Of a DNA stretch of 64,000 nt, positions 35,754-45,415 are shown piece after piece. Within the stretch, counting starts at the first letter, position 1, and every line of letters starts with the position of its first letter. The stretch is from contig NZ_CP035107.1 in NCBI RefSeq assembly GCF_004088395.1, positions 1,875,001-1,939,000 on the forward strand, read 5' to 3'. Both the position numbers and the translations under genes were made by a program. Below the pieces are notes generated by a model. The model was not told where the DNA came from. It made no database searches and worked only from the letters and a program-made list of their open reading frames with translations. Source of the DNA: Ornithobacterium rhinotracheale (GTDB lineage Bacteria; Bacteroidota; Bacteroidia; Flavobacteriales; Weeksellaceae).

Positions 35754-37259
35754 TTATTTTTCCACTACCCGCAAATCCACTCTTCTATTTTGTGCCATAC
35801 AAGCTGGAGTATCATTTGTGGCACACACAAAATGTGCTGCTCCATAACCCTCTGCCGACACTCTTTCTTTTTTAAGCCCAAGCAAAACCATTGTTCTCAT
35901 TGCAGCTTGAGCCCTTTCGTTTGACAATGGTTGATTCACTTCTTGTGCCCCAGCATTATCTGTATAGCCTCCTAATTTGATTTTTGCTTTAGGGTAATCT
36001 TTTAAAATTAAAACTAAATTCTTTAATTGCTGTTTAGACTCAGGCGTTAAACTTGATTTCCCTTTTTCAAAATAAATTCTATCTAAAGTAATCCAACCTT
36101 GCGTTTTATCTTCAGACACTGTTGCATTATCATCGTTTAAGAATTTATACAATTTATTTTCAACACTGCTTTCGCCTACCTTTAATTTAGTTCCGTTTTT
36201 AAGTGGAATTTCTATTTCAGGGCCTAAATCGTAAATAAAGTTTCCTGTCGCCTCGTCATAAACACCTACGATTAACGACTTTGGAGTAACGACTAAAGTG
36301 GTATCTACCTTGATTGCGTCTCCATTTGAATTATACACATAATTCCCATTGAGTAAAATAAAGTTCTCTGGTGTAACTTCTAAAGTTCCATTTTTCACAT
36401 TTAGCGTATCTCCATCAACGGAGAGCAATGGAACCAAATCATTATCCACAATCACGCCGTTTTTATCAATGCCAAAAGTTTCTGAACGCAAAGGTGCAAT
36501 TGGCTTTTGGATTTCTTCTTTAGCAAAAAATGATTGATAAACAAAATATCCTGCTATTGCTAAAATTAGAATTAAAAGCAACCACAATAAGCTTTTGCTT
36601 CCTCTACTTTCTCGTGAAGCTGGAAGCCCTGGAGCCGAAGGTGTTTTAGATTCTACTTTAGGCAAGATAGTGGATTTTATAGACTGAGGTTGCACTACAG
36701 ACTCAAACTTCTGCGACTGAACGCCCAATCTTGACGCCAAACTATGCAATCCTGAAGGAATTGCCTCCACAAACGCCTCTTTTTCTTGGAAAAACATTGA
36801 AGCTAATCCTTGTGCTGTCAATCCATCTGTTGTGATTATTCTACCAACGACACTCATAATTAGTGGAAACACAACGGCAAACACTCCACTCGCTGCTTCT
36901 TTAGTGATATTGGAGTATTCTGCCAAACCATCAAATACCCATTCTTCTTTCCCTCTCAATAATTCGAGGATACATGTATTTCCTTTCCCTAATAGGGCAT
37001 GTTTGTTTTGTTCAAAAACGCGTAGAAACGATTCATTTAAAAACAAACCTGATTGCTCAAATTCATACGCCAAATCATAAATTTGTTTAGCACTTGATTC
37101 ATTTTGCAATCTCTCGTTTAAAAAGGCTAATAAAAGTGGTAGTGCCCCCGTAATTGCTTGAGAGGTATTACTCCGGCTTTCGCTCACATAGTTACTTACC
37201 TTGTCCACTAAAACTGGCGAAAGCTCACTCCTAGTCTGTTCTAATAATGAATGATCCAT
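35754..37259 (-). CDS. DUF937-OmpA fusion envelope protein
   Basis: A 501-residue protein. Residues about 1-200 look like a DUF937 domain (repeats of the type ITGALPLLLAFLN and VFAVVFPLIMSVVG). A single span lies near 225-245 (LLWLLLILILAIAGYFVYQS). The C-terminal OmpA-like domain (about 385-501) has YTDNAGAQEVNQPLSNERA, keeping the Asp and Arg that bind diaminopimelate. Topology is thus a cytoplasmic DUF937 part, one inner-membrane span and a periplasmic peptidoglycan-binding end, an unusual orientation for OmpA domains. Function unknown. Confidence 0.75.
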   Translation of the reverse strand: MDHSLLEQTRSELSPVLVDKVSNYVSESRSNTSQAITGALPLLLAFLNERLQNESSAKQIYDLAYEFEQSGLFLNESFLRVFEQNKHALLGKGNTCILELLRGKEEWVFDGLAEYSNITKEAASGVFAVVFPLIMSVVGRIITTDGLTAQGLASMFFQEKEAFVEAIPSGLHSLASRLGVQSQKFESVVQPQSIKSTILPKVESKTPSAPGLPASRESRGSKSLLWLLLILILAIAGYFVYQSFFAKEEIQKPIAPLRSETFGIDKNGVIVDNDLVPLLSVDGDTLNVKNGTLEVTPENFILLNGNYVYNSNGDAIKVDTTLVVTPKSLIVGVYDEATGNFIYDLGPEIEIPLKNGTKLKVGESSVENKLYKFLNDDNATVSEDKTQGWITLDRIYFEKGKSSLTPESKQQLKNLVLILKDYPKAKIKLGGYTDNAGAQEVNQPLSNERAQAAMRTMVLLGLKKERVSAEGYGAAHFVCATNDTPACMAQNRRVDLRVVEK

Positions 37260-37420
37260 AGCAGCATTTTATTCTTTATCATATTTTTGTTTCCCCATAC
37301 CACAACAATCACGCCAATTAAATCTTGAAAAACACTATTTTTACCGTAAAAATTTAATTTAACTTCATTTCAAATATTTTTGTATTCTGTGGTAAATTTT
37401 AAATCCTTACTTTTGTTCTT

Positions 37421-38293
37421 ATGTTTTTAAAAATCGCTAAACATATCATTTTTTTATTGGCAAAAATCCCGACAAGGCTTTTGTATATTTTTGCTGATTT
37501 TTTATTCTTTATTCAAACTTATTTTGTTCAGTATAGAAAAAAAGTGGTTGTTGAAAATATAAAATCGTCTTTCCCCACTTTTTCAGACGAAGAGATTCAA
37601 TCTTTAGCTAAAAAATTCAATCGACACTTGTGCGACTATGCAGTGGAGGCGGTGCGTGCTCTGAAAATCTCACAAAAAGAGCTCGACACGCGTATTGAGT
37701 TTAAAAATCTTGAAATCCTAAAACAAATTAAGGCTGAAAATAAAAACTGTATGTTGCTTTGTGGGCATATCTTCAATTGGGAATGGCTCATTGGGGCGGT
37801 GCATCATCTGCCTACGCCAAACACCTTTGCGGTGTACCATGCACTGAGCAATAAGGAGATTGATGATATTATGCGACAATCTCGTGAGCGATTTAACACA
37901 CACGCGATTGACATGAAGGAAACGCCCCGCGTGATGATGAAAACGCCCAATGATGGAAATTCCACCTTTTTGTTTGTTTCAGATCAAAGTCCGCATAGTA
38001 GTATGATTCATTATGATTTGGATTTCTTAAACCAAACAACGCCCGTTTTTATAGGCTTTGATAAATTAGCCCGAAAATTAAATTATGGAATCGTATATGT
38101 AAACATCACCAAGCCCAAGCGCGGGTATTTCATTTTTTCATTTGAAAGATTGTTGCCTAAAAATGAAAAATTTGAAGAAAATGAAATCGTGCATTTATTC
38201 TACCAAGCTTTGGAGAGAAACATTCAAAACGCACCCGCCAATTGGCTTTGGAGCCACCGACGCTGGAAATATAAAAGAGGAATAGATTATTGA
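37421..38293 (+). CDS. Lipid A biosynthesis acyltransferase (LpxL/HtrB family)
   Basis: A 290-residue inner-membrane acyltransferase with an N-terminal hydrophobic segment and the HX4E catalytic motif GHIFNWEW. The C-terminal block NWLWSHRRWKYKR matches the family. It transfers a secondary acyl chain to lipid A or a related lipid. Its stop overlaps the TTG start of the next glycosyltransferase, so the two are translated together. A -7-like TATTTTTG is at 37376-37383. Confidence 0.88.
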   Translation: MFLKIAKHIIFLLAKIPTRLLYIFADFLFFIQTYFVQYRKKVVVENIKSSFPTFSDEEIQSLAKKFNRHLCDYAVEAVRALKISQKELDTRIEFKNLEILKQIKAENKNCMLLCGHIFNWEWLIGAVHHLPTPNTFAVYHALSNKEIDDIMRQSRERFNTHAIDMKETPRVMMKTPNDGNSTFLFVSDQSPHSSMIHYDLDFLNQTTPVFIGFDKLARKLNYGIVYVNITKPKRGYFIFSFERLLPKNEKFEENEIVHLFYQALERNIQNAPANWLWSHRRWKYKRGIDY

Positions 38294-39279
38294 AAACTGC
38301 CATCGTAATACTGAACTGGAACGGAAAAAAATGGCTAAAAGCCTTTTTGCCACCTTTGCTAAAATATAGCGAACAGGCTGATATTTATGTGATAGATAAC
38401 GCATCTACCGATAACGATGTGGAATTTCTGTCCACCAACTTCCCGAGCGTAAAAATCGTTCAAAATACTCAAAATTACGGTTTTGCTGGCGGCTACAATG
38501 AGGGACTAAAACATATTTCGGCCGATTTATTTTGCCTACTCAACTCCGATGTCGAAGTGAGCAAAGGCTGGTTGCCCCCCGTGCTGGATTTATTTAATCA
38601 AGATGAAACTTTGGCGGCACTTCAGCCTAAAATTTTAGATTATAATCAAAAAGACCAATTTGAATATGCAGGTGCTGCAGGTGGATTTTTAGACAATTTA
38701 GGCTACCCGTTTTGTCGTGGTAGAATTTTCTGGACATTGGAAAAAGACCAATATCAGTATAACGATGTGCTCCCCATTTTTTGGGCATCGGGTGCGTGCC
38801 TATTTATTCGTAGCGAAGTTTTCTGGAAAGTGGGTGGCTTTGATGCTGATTTCTTTGCACATATGGAAGAAATTGATTTGTGCTGGAGATTGCAAAATTT
38901 AGGCTACAAAATTCTGTATTGCGGACATTCTACGGTGTATCATGTAGGCGGTGGCACTTTACAAAAAAATAGTCCACGCAAGACTTATTTGAATTTCCGA
39001 AACAGCCTTTTTATGCTTGAAAAGAATTTACCTTTATATAAAGTGTTTCCCGTGATTTTTGCTCGTTTGGTTTTGGACGGAATCACGGCAATTGTCTTTT
39101 GGCGATACGAAGGATTTACCCATTTAAAAGCCATCTTTTTTGCGCATATGGATTTTTATAAAAAATTGGGGCATTTCTGGAAGAAAAGACAAAAAACTCA
39201 ACGAAAGTTTTGGGCAAAACGCTTGGTACCTTTTCAATATTTTATTTTAGGCAAAAAATATATGAAGGATTTATTTTAG
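38290..39279 (+). CDS. Family 2 glycosyltransferase (rhamnosyltransferase-like)
   Basis: A 329-residue GT-A enzyme. The N-terminus IVILNWNGKKWL, nucleotide-binding DNASTDND, NYGFAGGYNEGL and the DxD-like LLNSDVEV are typical of WcaE/WbbL-type GT2 enzymes that build surface glycans. HMEEIDLCWRL fits the catalytic-base region. The start codon is TTG overlapping the upstream TGA. A 28-bp perfect palindrome follows at 39297-39324. Confidence 0.88.
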   Translation: MKTAIVILNWNGKKWLKAFLPPLLKYSEQADIYVIDNASTDNDVEFLSTNFPSVKIVQNTQNYGFAGGYNEGLKHISADLFCLLNSDVEVSKGWLPPVLDLFNQDETLAALQPKILDYNQKDQFEYAGAAGGFLDNLGYPFCRGRIFWTLEKDQYQYNDVLPIFWASGACLFIRSEVFWKVGGFDADFFAHMEEIDLCWRLQNLGYKILYCGHSTVYHVGGGTLQKNSPRKTYLNFRNSLFMLEKNLPLYKVFPVIFARLVLDGITAIVFWRYEGFTHLKAIFFAHMDFYKKLGHFWKKRQKTQRKFWAKRLVPFQYFILGKKYMKDLF

Positions 39280-39296
39280 CCTTGTATTTATGAAAA

Positions 39297-39324
39297 AGTT
39301 TCCACGCCTGCAGGCGTGGAAACT
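39297..39324. repeat. Perfect 28-bp palindrome, probable terminator or REP-like unit
   Basis: The arms CCACGCCTGCAGGCGTGG core extends to AGTTT/AAACT on each side with no mismatch and no loop. It is much richer in GC than its surroundings. On the minus strand it is followed by TTTTT, so it can end the lipoprotein transcript. Its perfect symmetry also fits a dispersed palindromic element. Confidence 0.6.
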
Positions 39325-39347
39325 ACTCTTAAAAAAATAAAATATAC

Positions 39348-39884
39348 CTACTCGTAGTAAGTAATTTCTTGCTCGGTAACAAACGCTTGTTCTCCGTCTA
39401 CATTTACTATTGATTTCACCCAATTATTGTACTTATCGTATTCATAGGTGTTTTTTAAAACTACCTTGCCTTTTGAATCATATTCAGTACTCTCTATCAT
39501 ATTATTTTTGGCATCATAGGCATAAATCGTCTTTCTCTTCATATTATCACTGGAATCATAAACAACTTTCTCTATCCGATTCCCTTTTTCATCATAAACA
39601 AAAACAAACTTCTCTCTATCAATTTTATCAGTTTTATAAATAACAGACTCTACAAGCCTACCGCTTTCATCAAAAACATTAAATTCCGAATTGGTTTTAA
39701 CGGACTTAACTTTACCATTTAAATCCATTTTCTCCAAATCAGTTTTATTTTCCTTTAAAGAATTTTCTTGTAGTGAATTTCCCTTTTCCACGAAGGTGCT
39801 TTCCTCTGCATCGGTTTTCTTGTGTTGTTTATCGCACGCCCAAAGGCTTAATGCGCTAAGGGAAAATAGAATTATTTTTTTCAT
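39348..39884 (-). CDS. Lipoprotein with YD/RHS-like repeats
   Basis: A 178-residue protein with a lipoprotein signal (MKKIILFSLSALSLWACDKQ). The mature part has about four short repeats of the form YDxxGNxIExxxYDSxxxxxxKTIY (for example DEKGNRIEKVVYD, DAKNNMIESTEYD), resembling YD/RHS-type or sugar-binding repeat motifs. Surface or periplasmic; function unknown. Stop lies 24 bases before the palindrome. Confidence 0.65.
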   Translation of the reverse strand: MKKIILFSLSALSLWACDKQHKKTDAEESTFVEKGNSLQENSLKENKTDLEKMDLNGKVKSVKTNSEFNVFDESGRLVESVIYKTDKIDREKFVFVYDEKGNRIEKVVYDSSDNMKRKTIYAYDAKNNMIESTEYDSKGKVVLKNTYEYDKYNNWVKSIVNVDGEQAFVTEQEITYYE

Positions 39885-40066
39885 TTTTATTTTGTATTAA
39901 AAATTAAACTCAAAAAATTATTTTTTTTAAATTCACATAAGTTAAAAAATCCAAACAAAAATAAAAAACTTTTCTACTTTTAAAAAGTAGAATACAATAA
40001 AATCTCTGAGAAAAACTGCCTAAGAAAAAATATATTCTTATTTTCGCATCAAATAAATAAAATCGA

Positions 40067-43000
40067 ATGAATTTCAAAAAATTGAACAATTTGGTCGGCT
40101 GGCTGATGTTTGCCATTGCTGCCATCGTTTATTTGAGTTCCATGGAGCGCGAATTGAGTTTTTGGGACTGTGGGGAATACATCGTTTCTTCGTCTAAATT
40201 GGGCGTAACGCATGCTCCAGGTGCGGCAACTTTTCAGCTATTGGGGGCAGTGTGGTCTGGCTTAGCCTTTGGCAACGGAAATCTTTACGCCATTTTAATC
40301 AATGCACTTTCGGCACTGAGTAGTGCTTTTACGATATTATTCCTTTTTTGGACGATTACGCATTTTGCACGTAGAATTATGGTAAAAATCGGCGAAGACA
40401 AAAGCAAAGGGGCTAAAACTCATGAATTAAGCCAAACCGATATTTGGGTGATTATGCTCGCGGGTGTGGTAGGCTCTTTGGCGTTCACTTTTTCAGATTC
40501 ATTTTGGTTTTCAGCAGTGGAGGGCGAGGTTTATGCTATGGCCTCAATGTTCACCGCACTGCTCCTATGGCTTGCCTGCAAGTGGGAAAATGCCGCGGGA
40601 GAGCCACGCGAAAATCGCTGGCTGATTCTAATTTCATTATTAATTGGGCTATCCACAGGGGTGCATTTAATGGCTATTTTAACGGTGCCTGCCATTTGCT
40701 ACCTTTATTATTTTAGACATTACAAATTCACTTGGCAATCATTTATCATTGCCAATGTTGTGACTTTGGCGGTGTTTGTTTTTGTGTTCAAAGTGATTTT
40801 CTCCTACACTATGGCATTCTACGGAAACTTAGAAGTTTTCATGGTCAATTCTTTAGGCTTGCCATTTAATTCTGGTACGGTAGCCGCTACAATTATTCTT
40901 GCTGCCGTTTTTGGGGGAGCTTTATATTATACCAAACAAAAAAATTGGGTAACAGCCAACACTGCGGTACTTTCGATTTTATTTATGCTAATCGGTTTTA
41001 CTAGCTGGCTTGTGATTCCGATCCGTGCCAACGCCAATCCGCACATGAACTTAAACGACCCTGATGATGCAATTGGACTTTTGGATTATTACAACCGTGA
41101 ACAATACGGCGATTGGCCTGTTTTTGTAGGCCCTTTGTACACAGCACATCAAGATCCAAATGGTGTAAAAAGAAATCCAGACGGAAGCTATAAAATGGTG
41201 GACAAAGGTCCTGTCTATAAAAGAAACAGAGCCAAAGGCATTTACGAAGTAGTGGGACGCAGACAGGATTATGTGTATAATGATGAGCAAATCGGGTGGT
41301 TTGCTAGAATGTACAACCCTCAATCTAAGGATAATTACGAAGCGCTGATGGGGCCAGCAGAGCAGCGCAAATCATATGACCCTAATACGGGTAGAGAGGT
41401 AACACACTTTAAACGCCCTAGCTTTTGGCAAAATGTTCAATTTTTCTTAAACTACCAAATCGGGTATATGTATCTGCGCTACCTCGGCTGGAATTTTATC
41501 GGAAAGCAAAACGACTTCCAAGGAAATATGGAAATCACCAAAGGCAACACCATCACAGGGCTTAACTTCATTGATAACATTTTAGTAGGCTCACAGGACA
41601 ATTTGCCCACTAGATTTAAAAACAATAAAGCCCGTAATGTATATTTTGCCATTCCGTTCATTTTAGGGCTAATCGGTTTCATCTTTCAATTTTATAAAGA
41701 CTGGGGGCGCAACTTTGCCCTAATTTCGCTCTTCCTCTTAACGGGCGTAGGCATTTTACTTTACACAAATGTAAAACCCTTTGAGCCTCGTGAGCGCGAT
41801 TACGCCGTAGTTACCTCATTCTATGTCTTTGCCGCTTGGATTGGGCTAAGCGTTTTAGCCATTTACAGTTTCTTAAAAACAAAAATACACCCTAAATATG
41901 CCCTTGCCGCAAGCGCCCTCACACTCGCTGCGCCCCTGCTTATGGGCTTTGAAAACTGGGATGACCACACGCGTGCCGATCGTCGTGCTGCACATGATTT
42001 GGCCTACAATTATTTAGTAAATTTAGATCCAAATTCCATTTTATTTGTCTACGGAGACAACGATACTTACCCGCTATGGGGCTTGCAAGAGACTGCAATG
42101 TTTCGCACAGATGTAAAAGTAGCCAATTACACTCTACTAAGCTCCCCTTGGAATATTGCCCAAGCTCAGCGCCGCACTTACGATGCAATGCCCCTACCCT
42201 CTCAAATGACAGAAGAAGACTACCGCCAAGGGGCTAACGAAGGCATCATAATCCTAGACAGGGATTTATTTCAACAGCTCCACGAGTATGCCGCTCAAAA
42301 TTCCCCTGAGTTTATAAGTGTTTTAAACCAAATTAAAAACTACAACGATAATGGAATGACTGCCAAGGAAGCCATGAATTGGATTTTGAATAAAGAAAAT
42401 AATACTAAAAATTATTTAGTAGAAGTTTTAAAACAATTATTCCGTGGTGGGGTAGACAATGTATTACCTACCGATAAAATCATTATTCCCGTGGATAAAA
42501 ATGCCGTACTTAAACATAAAATCGTAGCCCCACACCAAGCTCAGCAAATCCTCCCTCATATAGTGGTAACCCTCCCCAATAGGCAAATAGGCTTTAAAAG
42601 TGAGCTATTTATGCTAGACATTATGGCTAACTATAAGTGGGATAGAAGCATTTACTTCTCAAGCGGTGGCCTGTACGACCCTGCCAATATTTTCTATTTA
42701 GGCGATTATTTAGAATTTGAAGGATTTACCTATAAGTTTGTTCCCATCGAAACGAAAAAAGCATCTAACGGAGAAGTGGGCACTATAGATGCCAACCAGA
42801 TGTATAACGACATTTTGAAATACGAGTGGTCTAACTTTAACGATACAAGTGCTTACTTTGATGAAACTTGCCGTCAGAACATTCTCACCTACCGAAATGC
42901 CGTCCTCAGAACCGGTGAGGCCCTTGTAAAAATAGGCGAAAACGAAAAAGCTAAAAAGCTCATCGCCCTGATGCAAAGCAAAATCCCATACACCGAATTC

Positions 43001-43489
43001 TCCGAGGGCATCTCACTCTACGGCTTCGTTCCTCTTTACTACAAGCTGGGCGAAAACCAAAAAGCAATAGCCCTTTCCGATTTTCTACAAAAACAAAATC
43101 AGGAAGAAACGGCTTATTACAACTCTCTCCCACCGTACGAAAAGGCAAGTGTACACAGCGATTATCAACGATTGATCGGGGAAGAGCAATACGCAACCGC
43201 CAATATGATTGATTATTATTTGACTTATAAAAAAGATACTGCAGCGGCTAAAAAAGTGTTTGAAGCTTACTATACTCCGCTCGAAAACCGATTGAATAAA
43301 TTAGCCGAGAAAGCTAAACAAGTAGGACTTGAAAATATGAACGAGGCAGATGTGCAAAACCTCACAACCGACTTGTCTTTGCAGCGCAGTATGCTCGGCC
43401 TTGCAGTGGAAATAGACAGCACATATGCTAAAAAGAAATTCAAAGAAATGACAGAAATGATGACTTCCATCGACCCAAGGGAAAATTAA
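40067..43489 (+). CDS. DUF2723 integral membrane protein (putative glycosyltransferase, PMT-like)
   Basis: An 1140-residue protein. The N-terminal half has about 12 membrane spans and the typical DUF2723 start GWLMFAIAAIVYLSSMERE, with an acidic pair in FWDCGEY resembling the catalytic Asp/Glu motif of GT-C enzymes. The C-terminal half (about 620-1140) is soluble and TPR-like at its end. Members are nearly restricted to Bacteroidota and related phyla. A protein O-glycosylation role is likely but not shown. It is monocistronic, with a terminator at 43508-43537. Confidence 0.82.
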   Translation: MNFKKLNNLVGWLMFAIAAIVYLSSMERELSFWDCGEYIVSSSKLGVTHAPGAATFQLLGAVWSGLAFGNGNLYAILINALSALSSAFTILFLFWTITHFARRIMVKIGEDKSKGAKTHELSQTDIWVIMLAGVVGSLAFTFSDSFWFSAVEGEVYAMASMFTALLLWLACKWENAAGEPRENRWLILISLLIGLSTGVHLMAILTVPAICYLYYFRHYKFTWQSFIIANVVTLAVFVFVFKVIFSYTMAFYGNLEVFMVNSLGLPFNSGTVAATIILAAVFGGALYYTKQKNWVTANTAVLSILFMLIGFTSWLVIPIRANANPHMNLNDPDDAIGLLDYYNREQYGDWPVFVGPLYTAHQDPNGVKRNPDGSYKMVDKGPVYKRNRAKGIYEVVGRRQDYVYNDEQIGWFARMYNPQSKDNYEALMGPAEQRKSYDPNTGREVTHFKRPSFWQNVQFFLNYQIGYMYLRYLGWNFIGKQNDFQGNMEITKGNTITGLNFIDNILVGSQDNLPTRFKNNKARNVYFAIPFILGLIGFIFQFYKDWGRNFALISLFLLTGVGILLYTNVKPFEPRERDYAVVTSFYVFAAWIGLSVLAIYSFLKTKIHPKYALAASALTLAAPLLMGFENWDDHTRADRRAAHDLAYNYLVNLDPNSILFVYGDNDTYPLWGLQETAMFRTDVKVANYTLLSSPWNIAQAQRRTYDAMPLPSQMTEEDYRQGANEGIIILDRDLFQQLHEYAAQNSPEFISVLNQIKNYNDNGMTAKEAMNWILNKENNTKNYLVEVLKQLFRGGVDNVLPTDKIIIPVDKNAVLKHKIVAPHQAQQILPHIVVTLPNRQIGFKSELFMLDIMANYKWDRSIYFSSGGLYDPANIFYLGDYLEFEGFTYKFVPIETKKASNGEVGTIDANQMYNDILKYEWSNFNDTSAYFDETCRQNILTYRNAVLRTGEALVKIGENEKAKKLIALMQSKIPYTEFSEGISLYGFVPLYYKLGENQKAIALSDFLQKQNQEETAYYNSLPPYEKASVHSDYQRLIGEEQYATANMIDYYLTYKKDTAAAKKVFEAYYTPLENRLNKLAEKAKQVGLENMNEADVQNLTTDLSLQRSMLGLAVEIDSTYAKKKFKEMTEMMTSIDPREN

Positions 43490-43507
43490 CACCTCTCCCT
43501 AACGAAG

Positions 43508-43537
43508 AGCGCAAGGCCTGTAAGCCTTGCGCTTTTT
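43508..43537 (+). terminator. Terminator of the DUF2723 gene
   Basis: A perfect 10-bp GC-rich stem (AGCGCAAGGC/GCCTTGCGCT), a 6-base loop and T5. Confidence 0.92.
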
Positions 43538-43586
43538 GCTTTTATAACATTGCAATCTCCTTAAAAACTCTATCAAACTCCTTTTA

Positions 43587-44678
43587 CTATGATTTCAGCG
43601 GCTCGTGCCGAAGCGCCTGCCCCCCTAATATGGTATGCAAGTTTTTATAATCTGCCAAAATCTGTTCCCGAGCCTCTCCGCTTAGGATTTTAGTAAGTTC
43701 TCTTTTCAGATTAGCTTCATTTAAGTCTTGCTGAATAAGCTCTTTTACTACCTCGCGGTTCATAATTAAATTAACGAGGGAGATATATTTAATATTCTTA
43801 ACTAATCGTTTTCCTATCTCATAGGAGATTCTGCTCCCCTTGTAGCACACTACCTCAGGCACACCGAGTAGTGCGGTTTCGAGTGTGGCAGTTCCAGAAG
43901 TAACAAGGGCTGCGTGCGCGTGTTGCAAGAGGGCATAAGTTTCATTGCCCACCCACTTTACATTATGGTTTAGGTAAGGTTCATAAAGGCTACGGGCTTG
44001 TGAGGGAGCGCCTGCCACCACAAATTGGTATTCGGGGAAATCTTTCACAACGGAGAGCATTATAGGTAATTTGACTTTGATTTCCTGTTTGCGACTCCCT
44101 GGGAGTAGGGCAATGATTCTTCGCTCATCTAGCCCCCACCTTTGTTTGAAGTCTTGTAGCTCACTAGGCCGCTTCTGCGCAATAGCATCAAGCAAAGGAT
44201 GCCCCACAAAATGGGTCTGGTAGTTGTATTTCTTATAAAAATCCTGCTCAAAGGGTAGTATCACAAGCATTTGGTCTACATATTTTTTGATGGTATGCAC
44301 CCTGCCCGACTTCCACGCCCACACTTGGGGCGAGATGTAATATATTACTTTAATGCCTAGCTTCTTGGCGTAAGCTGCAATTTTGAGATTAAAACCTGGG
44401 TAATCTACTAAAATCACCTCCTCGGGCTGCCACGCTTTGAGGTCTTGCTTGCAGAGTTGAATGTTTTTTAGTATTGTTTTTAAGTTCATCACCACTTCGA
44501 TAAAGCCCATAAAATCTAAATCCCGATAGTGCTTCACCAGTGTTGCGCCCTGTGCCTGTACTAAATCGCCTCCCCAAGCTCTAAATTCAGCCTTAGGGTC
44601 TCTTTTCTTTATTTCTTTGATGAGATTGGCGGCGTGCAAATCCCCCGAGGCTTCCCCTGCGATGATGTAATATTTCAT
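43587..44678 (-). CDS. lpxB: Lipid-A-disaccharide synthase
   Basis: A 363-residue GT19 enzyme that joins UDP-2,3-diacylglucosamine and lipid X to form the lipid A disaccharide. Motifs include AGEASGDLHAANLI at the N-terminus, ISPQVWAWKSGRV, LPFEQDFYKKY, LLPGSRKQEI and SGTATLETALLGVPEVVCY. Length is usual. It is a single gene here; no lpxA/lpxC/lpxD neighbours are seen. Confidence 0.96.
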   Translation of the reverse strand: MKYYIIAGEASGDLHAANLIKEIKKRDPKAEFRAWGGDLVQAQGATLVKHYRDLDFMGFIEVVMNLKTILKNIQLCKQDLKAWQPEEVILVDYPGFNLKIAAYAKKLGIKVIYYISPQVWAWKSGRVHTIKKYVDQMLVILPFEQDFYKKYNYQTHFVGHPLLDAIAQKRPSELQDFKQRWGLDERRIIALLPGSRKQEIKVKLPIMLSVVKDFPEYQFVVAGAPSQARSLYEPYLNHNVKWVGNETYALLQHAHAALVTSGTATLETALLGVPEVVCYKGSRISYEIGKRLVKNIKYISLVNLIMNREVVKELIQQDLNEANLKRELTKILSGEAREQILADYKNLHTILGGQALRHEPLKS

Positions 44679-44728
44679 TTTTAATGTGGTATATTTTACA
44701 AACTTAGTTAATAAATTTGACTTTTAAT

Positions 44729-44760
44729 TAAAAAATCCTTGGGCTAGTGCCCAAGGATTT
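44729..44760 (-). terminator. Terminator of the SusC/SusD accessory operon
   Basis: A perfect 12-bp stem (44733-44744 with 44749-44760), a 4-base loop and a minus-strand T run. It lies 26 bases past the stop of the last lipoprotein gene at 44786 and ends the operon starting at 55077. Confidence 0.9.
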
Positions 44761-44785
44761 ATATAATAAAAAATGTTTAAAATTC

Positions 44786-45415
44786 TTAATTTCTTGGTAA
44801 GATCAAAGTTACATTTCCTATTTTAAGTCCCGCTTTATTTTCTGTAACGAAATCTACACTTGCTGAAATTTCGCCCAAAGACAATTCAGGAAAATCTGAT
44901 TTTTTAATATTTATGATAGTCGTTTCGCCCGCTTTCACCTCACAGTCCCAATCGGCAATAAATAGTTTTTTGGCATCTGCGGGGCGAGTAGCGTTCATGA
45001 GCCATAGCTCGTTATCGGTTTGCAGAGAATAAACAAAAGTCACAATGGTTTTATCTTCCGAAAAAATCCCAATTTCGGGTGATTTTTTCACTAATACTCT
45101 TACTTTCTTTTGTTTGGTTCCCGACTTTATCACGACATTGGTTTCGCCTATTGCCAAGGCATCAATTTTCAACTTTCCGTTTGCAAAACTACTTTTTGCC
45201 ACCAAAGGATTTTCTGAATTAACTTCAAAAGCTTCGTTTCCTCCACTCAGGGCTAAACTTTTGTTGTTCCCCACGAAAAGCTGAACATAATCTTCTGTCT
45301 TAATTTCTGGGGTGTTGAAGAAATCTTCGGATGAATTACACGACCATACCCCCAAGAATAGCAAAAGAAAAAATCCTATAAATTTGATATTTTTAGTCAT
45401 AATTTTATTTTTCAA
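44786..45415 (-). CDS. Lipoprotein of the SusC/SusD locus, unknown function
   Basis: A 209-residue protein with a lipoprotein signal (FFLLLFLGVWSC, cysteine at about 26) and an acidic segment after it. The mature part is beta-rich, with Ig-like features (VQLFVGNNKSLALSGG, TNVVIKSGTKQKKVRVLV). The true start may be the second methionine (MTKNIK). Its start overlaps the end of the preceding gene by 11 bases. It is the last gene of the operon. Confidence 0.6.
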   Translation of the reverse strand: MKNKIMTKNIKFIGFFLLLFLGVWSCNSSEDFFNTPEIKTEDYVQLFVGNNKSLALSGGNEAFEVNSENPLVAKSSFANGKLKIDALAIGETNVVIKSGTKQKKVRVLVKKSPEIGIFSEDKTIVTFVYSLQTDNELWLMNATRPADAKKLFIADWDCEVKAGETTIINIKKSDFPELSLGEISASVDFVTENKAGLKIGNVTLILPRN

